DNA of 64,000 nucleotides from Yamagishiella unicocca (lineage: Eukaryota; Chlorophyta; Chlorophyceae; Chlamydomonadales; Volvocaceae). The notes beneath the pieces were generated by a model that was not told the DNA's origin, did not search any database, and was given only the letters and a program-made list of their open reading frames with translations. Location: the NCBI GenBank assembly GCA_003116995.1, contig BDSL01000025.1:682001-746000 (forward strand), given 5' to 3'. Shown one piece after another: positions 34,938-44,322 of this stretch. The position numbers and the translations under genes were made by a program. The stretch's first letter is position 1, and each line of letters opens with the position of its first letter.

Positions 34938-37900
34938 ATGTGTGCATTTACCTTTCTAGCTGCTCTTCTTATTGCCTTTACTCCCTCCTATATTGCATTG
35001 GAAGGGAAGTTTGAGGATGCCTTCGCGGAGTGTGCCCTCCCTAATGGAAGAGCAAGGAGGTACTGTAACTTAATCAGTCGCATCACACAGGTTTCTTGTA
35101 CCTCAGGAAACCTGATGAAATCTGCAATTACCAGTATTGACTGGCACGTGTTACCTTTGCCCGTCGGAACAGAGGCGTATGCTATGTATGTTTGACCTTT
35201 GTGCCTAAGGATTCCCACAAATAAAATGATGTCACTATTATATCTTGCTGCATTATGCATGCAGCTGCGCTTGGGACGAGGTGGCCGGTTCGTTTTCAAG
35301 GTGTATGTTGATTGCCCAGGCAGTGGCCACAGACAGCAACGCCAGCAGCTTGGTAGGTACATAAATTCTGGGTAGCTAATACAATCACGATGGGTCCAAG
35401 AAAGTGTTTGCTTTCGTGCTAGCCGACCGCACCCGATGCCTACCAGGACGTCGCCTGCCGAAAGAACGCGACGGCAATGGCCTCAGCCAGGACCATACGC
35501 AACGTGACGTCCACTGCTTCATTTCACCGGCCAGGCGCCGGTCCAACTTTCCAACTGCTTACCATCCACGCGGCCCCGCCAACCCCTAATCCATGAACCC
35601 TGCCACGCCCAGCACCGGCTCCCAGCACGCAGCCTCGCACGAACCACTGCCCGCTTTCCCCCTCCCTCACGTCTTCTCCTTCCCACGTCAAACTCCCTTA
35701 CCGCCTCCAAGCAACCCTCCCTGCATCCAAACAAACCCTCGCAAGCCCCCCTGCCTCTGAACGAACCCCCCAAAACAGGCGCTGCGCTTCGTTGGCCCCC
35801 GAACGCCCAGCACGCTTCAGCTGGTCCGCATCCTGGCCAACGTGACAGCCGATGCCGACATCCCGCCCATCCGATGGTCTCTCCCGGAGCAGGCCGCTGC
35901 GCTGGGCTTCGTGGCGGCGGACGCCCACGCGGGCGGCACGTTCCACGCCTACCTGCTCACTGGGACCTTTGTGGGAGAGGTGGTCCGTTCGGGGCTGACC
36001 CAGGTGGGCGGCTGAACTAACACAGCTCGGTGCCGGCACGGCGCGGAGTGCTTGTGTGTTATGCTGTACCGCAAAGCTGGATGGCGGGCGGGCGTGATGT
36101 GTGAGAGCGCACGTTGGGTCTTGGACATTGGAGGGCGGGGCTGGGCGATGAGCCGCCGCTCCGCGGCAGTTGAACCCCGTGAACCCCATGGGAACTCCCC
36201 ATGGGAACTCCCCAGGAGGGCCCCAGGAGGGCAAGCAAGTGTGTTTGTTTGTGGGGAGGGTGGCGGGGCAGACCGTGGTGCTGCGGCGCCGTACATCGGA
36301 AGCAGGCCCAGCCCAGGCGCGCTCATGGCTATAGGTGCTACCCCCCGCGGATTCTCTTTAAACCCCCCGTTTTTTATGCCCCCCCCCCCCCCTGGCTTTC
36401 GTATCCCCAACCCAGTTCTCCAGCATGCATCTCAAAACTTCTGTTTTAAACGTTTTTTCGGACATCCACGGGTTTCCGTCGAACCCCCCCCAATTTTTTA
36501 ACCCGCCCGCAGGACCTGTCCGACTTGGTGCAGTACAGTCCCGCCCTCAACTGGCCCTCCTTCCTGCCCTTCTACCGGGAGGCCTCCGCCGTGTTCGACG
36601 GCCGCATAGTGAGCGTACCCACCCACGGCACCATGACGCTCCTCTACTACCGCCGGGACGTGTTCGCCGCCGCCAACCTGCGGCCGCCGCGTACCTGGGC
36701 GGAGGCGCTGACGGCGGCGGCGCGCCTCAACGGCACCGACCTGGACAGCGACGGCCGCCGCAACGACTTCGGCATCTGCTTCTGGCAGCCGCTCGACTGC
36801 CCGACGGCTGGCATTCCGCTGTCCGCCGTACTGGCGTCGCTTGTTCAGGCCCGCGGCCGTCACTCGGGGTTGTACTTTGAGGGAGGCACGGCGCTGGAGG
36901 CGGGCGCCATGCGGCCGGCCATCCACACCCCTGCCTGGGAGCGGGCGCTGGAGGTGCTCCGAAACCTCAGTCGCTTCGCGCCGCGGCCGCTGGCGGCGGC
37001 GACGCCGGACGCGGACTGCGTCTACCAGCCGCTGTTCACTCAGGGCAGATGCGCCATGACGATCTCCATCGCCGGGCAGTTCAAGGCGGACAGCCGCGCC
37101 GGCAGCGCCGTCCGGGGCCTGGTGGGGGCGGTCGTGATGCCAGGGAGCGAGGTCGTGCTTGACTGGGGGGCGAACCAGCTGGTGGCCTGCGACTTGGACC
37201 GCTGCCCGTACGGGGTGTCGTACAGTACAGCAAGGCCGTACGGCAGCGACGACGATCGGGGCGGCGGCGGGGCGGGCATGGGTGTGGGTGTGGATGTGGA
37301 TGTGGGCGGCGTTGGGGAGGCCAGCGGCGGCGGCAGCGGGGCCAGCGACGGCGGCGGCAGCGGGAGCGGTGGGGGTGAGGCGAGTTCTCTGGCGGCTGCG
37401 GCGGCTCCTGCGGCGGTGGTTGTAAACCACGTGCCGTACTCGGGAGATTCCGGCTTCACGTTCTTCATCAACGGCTGGGTCAGTGAGGCGGAGCGGCTGG
37501 CCGCCTACTTCCTCATAACCCAGGTTGGCTGCGAGGAGGGGAGGGCGGTGGAGGGGGCCGGGGCGGGAACCCATGGGCCAGAGGCGAGACGGGGAGGGTG
37601 CGGCGTCCCTCCCTGGACCATCTGGTTGCGCCGCTGATTTTCAAACCCTAAGACCCTCCAATCCCTAGGATCCTCCCAACCCTAAGACCCTGAACACCCT
37701 GGGGCCCCCGGCAGGCGCTGCGCACCGACTGGAGTTGGGACCTCGTCGCCTCCCCCGACAACTTCCACGGCCCCACACGCAAGGAGCACCTGGACGCGGG
37801 CAACATGCCCCGGTGGTTGCAGTACGGCTACCACCCGGACGACCTGGCCAGCTTCATGGACGCCACCAAGCGCTCCCTGGAGTCTCCCAACATAGCCACC

Positions 37901-40900
37901 GACCTGCGCGCCGCGGGCGCCGGCAACTGGACCCGCATGCTGCTGCGCACATGTGCCCTGATCGCTGACGGCGGGGTGCCGCTGGCCGAGGTGGCGGCGA
38001 GGTCGCGCGCCGTCTTCGACGCCAGCTTCACGCAAGGAGCGCTGGCGGCGATCCGCCTGTCGTACATCGCGTCGATCGCCACGTACTCGTCCAGGAAGGC
38101 GGCGGCGGCGGCGGATGCCGGCGGAGGAGGAGCAGGAGGAGAAGGAGGAGGAGGACGGCTTGCTGGGATTCTGGGGGCGTCGCTGTCGGGGGGCGTGATG
38201 CTGGTCGCGGTCGTGTCGTGTGCGACCTGGGTGGCTCGGCGGCGGCGGCGTATGGGCTGCAGCAGCAGGCGCATTACGGCGCCGGGGGTCGGGCGGGAGA
38301 CGACTCTCTGCGTCACAGACATCCAGGTGGGTTTGCCGCCGACGACCTGCGGGGGATGGGGGGTTCGAGGGAAACCCGTGGATGGGGGAGGGTGCGGCGG
38401 GGAGGGTGCGGGGGAGAGGGCGGGGGAGGGTGCGGGAGGGTGTGGGGGCGAGGGCGGGGGAGGGCGGGGGAGGGTGCGGGAGGGTGTGGATGCCCTCGCA
38501 CGTCCGCCCCGCTTTTACCCTACTCCACGTCGCCTCGTTTTTACACCAATTCTCGTCCGCCCCTTCCCCCCCCACGTAAAACGGTTTTTATACACCCCCC
38601 CCACACACACTACGTTTCCTCAGTCGAGTTACCGGTTCTCTTACGTTACCCCTCCCCCCCGAGCTACACTTCCCATGTCGAGTTACCGCTTCTTTTATGT
38701 AACAACCCCCCCCCCCACGACAGGACTCCACTCGGCTGTGGGAGTCGCTCCCCGCCTCCACCATGGACGCCGCCGTCCACCTGCACCACGCCTGCCTCCG
38801 GCGCTGCGCCACGGCCTGCTGCGGCTACGAGAGCGCCACCGAGGGCGACTCCTTCATCCTGGCCTTCCACACACCGCAGGCGGCGCTGCTCTTCTGCCTC
38901 ACCGCTCAGGTGAGGTCGGGGTCGGGTAGGGGCAGGGGCAGGGGGGGCAGGGGCAGGGAGCCGGGCAGGGGCAGGGGCAGGGGCAGGGAGCCGGGCAGGG
39001 GCAGGGGCAGGGGCAGGGGCAGGGAGCCGGGCAGGGGCAGGGGCAGGGGCAGGGGCAGGGAGCCGGGCAGGGGCAGGGGCAGGGACAGGGGCAGGGGCAG
39101 GGAGCCGGGCAGGGGCAGGGGCAGGGGCAGGGGCAGGGAGCCGGGCAGGGGCAGGGGCAGGGGCAGGGGCAGGGGCAGGGAGCCGGGCAGGGGCAGGGGC
39201 AGGGGCAGGGGCAGGGCAGGGGCAGGGGCAGGGAGCCGGGCAGGGGCAGGGCAGGGGCAGGGGCAGGGGCAGGGGCAGGGCAGGGGCAGGGGCAGGGGCA
39301 GGGGCAGGGGCAGGGGCAGGGGCAGGGGCAGGGGCAGGGGCAGGGGCAGGGCAGGGGCAGGGAGCCGGGCAGGGGCAGGGGCAGGGGCAGGGACAGGGGC
39401 AGGGGCAGGGGCAGGGGCAGGGGCAGGGGCAGGGAGCCGGGCAGGGGCAGGGGCAGGGGCAGGGACAGGGAGCCGGGCAGGGGCGGGCGTTGGAGGTGCT
39501 TGTTTTGCTGATGTGGGTCCAAGGCTAGGGCGCGGGGAGTGAATCTGAAGTCCTACATGCCGTACACGCTGTCAGTCTTATGTCTCCCTGTATGTCTCCC
39601 TGCCGTTGTGCCCTGGCTCACAGGAGGAGTTGCCTAACCAGGACTGGCCGGCGGCCCTGCTGCAGGTGCGAGATAGCATACTGCCCCGTGTCATGCGCCC
39701 AGCTCACAGCCCCCGCTCCCCCCATACCACATCGCCGGAGGTCGACATGCAAACTCCGACTTTTCGTTTCCTCAACCAAGTCCTCCAGCATGCATCTCCA
39801 AACGTCTGTCCCACACGGTGTTTCCTTCGTACACGGGTTTTCCTTGCAACCCCCCCATATCGTACGCCCAGCTCACAGCCCCCCACCGCCCTCTAAACGG
39901 CCCTTTAAACGGCCGATGACGGGCCACTTCCACAGGTTTCTCGGTAGTCAATCCAAGCGCTCCAGCATGCGCCCGCAACTATGTGTTTGAAGCCATTGCG
40001 CCGGTTATTGTACCCATGTCGTGTAACCGGTCTTTATGCCACCTCCCCCACTCTGCGCGCCGCAGGTTGATGTCTGCCGGGCCGTGTGGGTCGCCGACGC
40101 AGCCCACAAACGCAGCCGCAGCGCCCGCGCTCTGGGCTTCGGGAGCCCAGCTACCCAACCACCCCAACCACCCCAACCACCCCTGGCCGACCTCGCGCAG
40201 CCCTGGGGCTCCAGGGAGGATGACCGCCCTCCCCCGCCAGTAGCGAAAAGCATGCCGCTGCCTCGGCTGCGGTACGACCCCGGGACACCGGCTGCCGTAC
40301 GACCCCGCCAGCTGTACGACCCCGGGGCGCCGGGGCCCCGGTATGGGTTGCGGGAGGCCCTCCTGGCGTTGCCGGGGGCCGGGCGCCGCCAGGATGCTGC
40401 CGCTACAATAAGCGCCACAACCGCCACGGGGAGCCTCCAGGGCCTCCCGCGGGCCTCCACCGATGAAGGCACGCCCGATATCAGCTCCGTTATCGAGCAC
40501 ATGGTGCAGGACGAGCAGCGCGGTGTTGCCGTACCGATCTGCGACGGCGTGCCGTCGCAGGGCTTCTCCGCCAGGCCGCTGGCCGGCCGCCGCGAAGCGG
40601 TGGCGTTGGCGGCGGCGGCGTTGCCGCCGCCGCCATCGCGGCCGTATTCTGTCATCGCCGCCTGCCACCGCGCAAGCAGCTTCTCGGGGACGGGGGTAGG
40701 CGCTGCCGCTCGTGGCGGCAAACAGCGCGTGGACGCTGGCGGCGGCGGCGGCGGCGGCGGTGTACGGCATGTGTGCGGCCGGCTGGCTGCTCCGCCGCCT
40801 TCGGTCCGCGCCCTGTTGTTCGGGCTTCAGCATGCGCCCGCTGCCTCCGCCACGGCGGGGCGCGGCGCTTTGGCCCCCCGGACCTCCAGTGCTCTGTTCG

Positions 40901-43900
40901 TCTCACTGAGGCGGCGTAGCCTCGTCGGCGACCTCCTCCGGAGGGTGGGCGCCGGGTCGGTTTCGGAGCGGCTCCCGGCCGAGGCCGCCCTTGGTGCGGC
41001 CCCGCAAGAGGTCGACGCTTCGATGGACATCGCCGACCCACGGGACGGCGTTGGGCCACATGCGGCGCTCGGCGCGTTCGTCGCGGCGGTGAGTTACTCG
41101 GACGGCGAGGGCAGCTGCGGCCCGTTCGGCTACCCACCATCGAGGGGAGGGGAACAGGTCACGCCAGGTGACGTCACGCCGGAGATCCTGGTGGGTCCTG
41201 CCAGCATCAGCGGCAGCAGCTGCCGGAGTGACGGCCGGCGGGCGGCGCCGGGCTTGGGTGGGCGTGTCTCGAGCATCGCTGCTCGGGCGTCGGCGATGTT
41301 GGGGCTGGTACAGCAGCCGTGCGCACAGCAGGCTGCTACCAACGGACAACAGCGCCCGACGGCGGCGGCGACGGCGGCGGCGGCGGCTCAGCATCTGAAC
41401 GGCCCGCACCACCTTCCAAGTCCCTTTCAGCAGCTGCAGCAGCGGCAGCAGCGACAGCAGCAGCGGCAGCAGCAGCGGCAGCAGCAGCAGCAGCGGCAGC
41501 AGCGGCAGCAGCGCACCAATCAGAAGCTTCTGCTTTGCGGGCTACGTGTGCGGATGGGCCTGCACAGCGGTGTACGGCTCGAGCCCGACGTGTCGTACTC
41601 CGCCCGCATGACGCGAACCATGTACGGCGGGGTGCCGATGGCGACCGCCAAGGCCGTCACGAGCGCTGCGGCGGGGGCCATGGTCCTGGTGTCGTCCGAC
41701 ACGCACTCCCTGCTGACGGCGAGTATGGAGGTCGGACAGCCGCACGTGCTGGTACGGCAGCCGGAGGGCGGCGGCGGCGGCGGCGGCGGGGCCCCGGCGC
41801 CTCAGCGTGCAGTCTTCTGGCACGGCGGCGTGTACGTACTGGACGAGCACCTGCCCCCTCTGGAGGTGTACATGGCGGCGACGCCGGCGCAGGTGCCGCG
41901 CTGGGCGGTGCTGCCGCCGCCGGCGGCGGCGTACGGCGGTAAGGCGGAGTGCATCGCCTTGGGGGTGCTGGCGGCGCCGGTGGGGCCGCTGGCTGTCGCC
42001 ACCGTCGCCGTCTCCGGCGCCGGCGCCATTGCCGCCTGGAACACGGACGTCTGGCGGCAGAGCTCCGAGCTGCTCTGGCGAGAGGCGGCTCGCCTGTGCA
42101 CCGAGCTGGGCGGCTTCCTAGCTACGCCGCGAGCCTGCGCCGTACAGCCGGAGCCGCTGTCGTACGGCGTGAGGAGCTCCCGCAACAACAGCGGCAACGA
42201 GAGTGTGTTTTGCGTGGCGGTGTTTCCCGCCTCCGCCGCGGCCATCCGGTGGTCTGCCAGGCTGCTGGTGTACGGCATGTTGGCGCCGTGGCCGCTGGCG
42301 CTGCTGCTCCACGAGATGGGAGGCGAGGTGTGGAGGACGGACCCCCACCGACACGACCGCCACCTCCACCGTCTCCACCACCTCCACGGCGACGACGGCG
42401 GCGATGACGCCGGCGATGACGCCGGCGACGGCGGCGACGGCGATGGCAACGGCGATGGCGACGGCGATGGCGACGGCGATGGCGATGACGACGGCGATGA
42501 CGGCGATGGCGATGGCGACGGCGATGACGGCGATGGCGACGGCGACGGCGACGGCGATGGCGACGGCGATGGCGACGGCGATGGCGACGGCGACGGCGAT
42601 GGCGACGGCGACGGCGGCGACGGCGGCGACGGCGACGGCGGCGACGGCGGCGACGGCGGCGGCGATGACGGCGGCGATGACGGCGGCCACGGCGGCCACG
42701 GCGACGGCCACGGCGAGGTGCAGGAGGGGTCAGGAGAGGGGCCTGCACTGCTCCTCCCGCAAACCTCGCCGCCAAAGGCCGGATGGCAGCAACAGCACCA
42801 ACAGGGGGAGGTGTACCCACCGCCGCCGGCGGCGGCGGCGGCGGCGGCGCTCGCTCGCCGACTGGCGCTTCCCCTGGAGCTGCTAGACGTGTTGGTGTGC
42901 CGGGGGCTACGGCTGCGGGCCGGCGTGGCGGAGGGCCACACGGATGTCAAGGTGGGGCGAGCGAGGGTGCGGGTGTGGATGCGGGTGCGGGTGCGGGTGC
43001 GGAGGGATGTGAGAGAGGAAACCCGTGGGCCTAGGAGGGGGAGCTCCAGGGGGTAATGAGAGGAAACCCGTGGGCCGAGGAGGGGGAGCTCCAGGGGGGT
43101 ATGAGAGGAAACCCGTGGGCCGAGGAGGGGGAGCTCCAGGGGGGTATGAGAGGAAACCCGTGGGCCTAGGAGGGGGAGCTCCAGGGGGGTATGAGAGGAA
43201 ACCCGTGGGCCTAGGAGGGGGAGCTCCAGGGGGGTATGAGAGGAAACCCGTGGGCCTAGGAGGGGGAGCTCAAGGGGGGTATGAGAGGAAACCCGTGGGC
43301 CTAGGAGGGGGAGCTCCAGGGGGGTATGAGAGGAAACCCGTGGGCCGAGGAGGGGGAGTAATGCGGCACACAGTGCGCAGGTGGACCTCGCAGCCACGTC
43401 CGCCCGGGGTTCCCCCACGACCACGGCATTGCGTTCATTTCCGCACCTACGGCTCCGCAGTTTTGCGCCTTGCTGACGCCACGCCGCGCACCCGGCTCCG
43501 GTCCGGCGACGGCGACGCCCCTACAGATCGAGTGCGTAGCTGGCAACGCCGGCTACACAGGGCCCGCCGCCGTCGCCTCGAACGGCCTGGCATGTACGGC
43601 ACCGCCGGGCGTTGTGCTCGTGAGCCACGCCGCCGCCGCCAGTGCCGCCGCCGCCAGTGCCGCCGCCGCCAGTGCCGCCGCCAGTGCCGCCGCCGCCACT
43701 GCCGCCGCCGCCACTGCCGCCGCCGCCAGTGCCGCCGCCGCCACTGCCGCCGCCGCCGCCGCCGCTACTGCCGCTGCTGGCGGCGGTGGCGGCGCCGTGG
43801 CGCTCGTAGCCAAGAGTGATTATGGCGCGGTCCGCTCGAGCGGCGGTGGTGGCTTCCCCCCTGGAGCCGCCTTTGGGTTACACCCGGCGGTCGCTGCTCG

Positions 43901-43976
43901 TGTCAAGGTGCAGCCGAAGCAGCAGCAGCAGCAGCCGTCGCAGCGGCAGCAGCGGCAATACAGGAGGAAGCCGTAG
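34938..43976 (+). CDS. Receptor-type protein: solute-binding ectodomain, TM helix, two class III cyclase-like domains
   Basis: Ten exons, phases closed, 1,942 aa: 34938-35185, 35265-35352, 35423-35503, 35779-36003, 36513-37523, 37715-38326, 38724-38909, 39624-39665, 40066-42951, 43527-43976. The N-terminus is a signal peptide (FTFLAALLIAFTPSYIALEG). Residues ~150-690 resemble family-1 periplasmic solute-binding proteins (LTQDLSDLVQYSPALNW, VPTHGTMTLLYYRRDVF, RTWAEALTAAARLNG). One helix (~700-724, GGVMLVAVVSCATWVARRRRR) is followed by cyclase domain 1: TTLCVTDIQ|DSTRLWE, ATEGDSFILAF, then, after a ~490-aa insert, LRVRMGLHSG and YGGVPMATAKAV. Domain 2 runs from AVATVAVSGAGAIAAWNTDV to LRLRAGVAEGHTDVK|IECV and YTGPAAVASNGLACTAPPG. 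Domain 1 keeps both metal Asp; domain 2 has lost both. Neither shows the usual Asn...Arg pair. Receptor guanylyl/adenylyl cyclases of this layout are a known volvocine family. The first three exons are less certain than the rest. Confidence 0.83.
38926..39485 (+). repeat. (GGGGCA)n intronic array with GAGCCG interruptions
   Basis: About 560 bp of GGGGCA hexamers, broken at intervals by GGGAGCCGGGCA. It lies in the intron 38910-39623 between the two exons that form the front half of cyclase domain 1. The G-run density on the transcribed-sense strand is high enough for many G-quadruplexes. Confidence 0.92.
41440..41515 (+). repeat. CAG/CGG coding repeat (poly-Gln/Arg tract)
   Basis: Codes for a Gln-rich tract at the end of the insert within cyclase domain 1, immediately before KLLLCGLRVRMGLHSG. 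Confidence 0.9.
42385..42718 (+). repeat. GGCGAC/GGCGAT coding repeat (Gly-Asp tract)
   Basis: A hexanucleotide repeat inside the long exon encodes about 110 residues of alternating Gly and Asp. It sits between the front half and the back half of cyclase domain 2. Both Asp codons occur and the frame is kept through the whole tract. Confidence 0.92.
43014..43362 (+). repeat. 45-bp intronic minisatellite, ~7.5 copies
   Basis: The unit contains GAGAGGAAACCCGTGGGCC and GAGGGGGAGCTCCAGG. It lies in the last intron (42952-43526) of the cyclase-like gene. Because 45 is a multiple of three, a frame stays open through it, but that frame is not supported by the domain pattern. Confidence 0.9.
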
Positions 43977-44035
43977 CAATACGTTGTCGTACGGTCGTGA
44001 ATGACCGCCACTGCATGAGTGCATCGCATGGCATG
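43977..44035. other. Immediate 3' flank of receptor cyclase-like gene
   Basis: Short flank between the stop codon and a minisatellite. No TGTAA signal seen here. Confidence 0.4.
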
Positions 44036-44322
44036 ATGACATGGCAATGCTCAACCTGTTGTGACATGGCAATGCTAACCTGTTGTGACATAGCAATGCT
44101 AACCTGTTGTGACATAGCAATGCTAACCTGTTGTGACATGGCAATGCTCAACCTGTTGTGACATGGCAATGCTAACCTGTTGTGGCATAGCAATGCTAAC
44201 CTGTTGTGACATAGCAATGCTAACCTGTTGTGACATAGCAATGCTAACCTGTTGTGACATGGCAATGCTAACCTGTTGTGACATAGCAATGCTAACCTGT
44301 TGTGACATGGCAATGCGCAACC
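44036..44322 (+). repeat. 24-bp minisatellite (CAATGCTAACCTGTTGTGACATAG), ~11.5 copies
   Basis: Near-identical 24-bp units with single-base variants (ACATAG or ACATGG; GCTAACC or GCTCAACC). The unit contains TGTTGTGACA. It begins 60 bp after the stop codon of the preceding gene, so it is probably in its 3' UTR or just beyond. Confidence 0.92.

Noticed and set aside
36498..37574. 358-codon minus-strand open frame
   Set aside because: Antisense to the solute-binding-domain exon, GC-rich bias keeps it open; no domain pattern.
38899..39522. Long open frames on both strands (Arg-Gly or Pro-Leu repeats)
   Set aside because: Produced by the (GGGGCA)n intron array; the exon ends at a GTGAGG donor at 38910.
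42952..43056. Read-through of the long cyclase exon to a stop at 43056
   Set aside because: The tail is repeat-derived ([14 protein letters not shown]), whereas splicing to 43527 restores the expected YTGPAAVAS...APPGVVLVS segment in phase.
41802..43424. 540-codon open frame on the minus strand
   Set aside because: It is the antisense shadow of the long cyclase-domain exon plus minisatellite; its Ser/Pro-rich text comes from the Gly-Asp and 45-bp repeats read backwards.
43025..43819. 264-codon open frame over the 45-bp minisatellite
   Set aside because: Open only because the period is a multiple of three; it conflicts with the spliced model.
44036..44322. CRISPR-like regular repeats
   Set aside because: Units are contiguous with no unique spacers, and the genome is eukaryotic.
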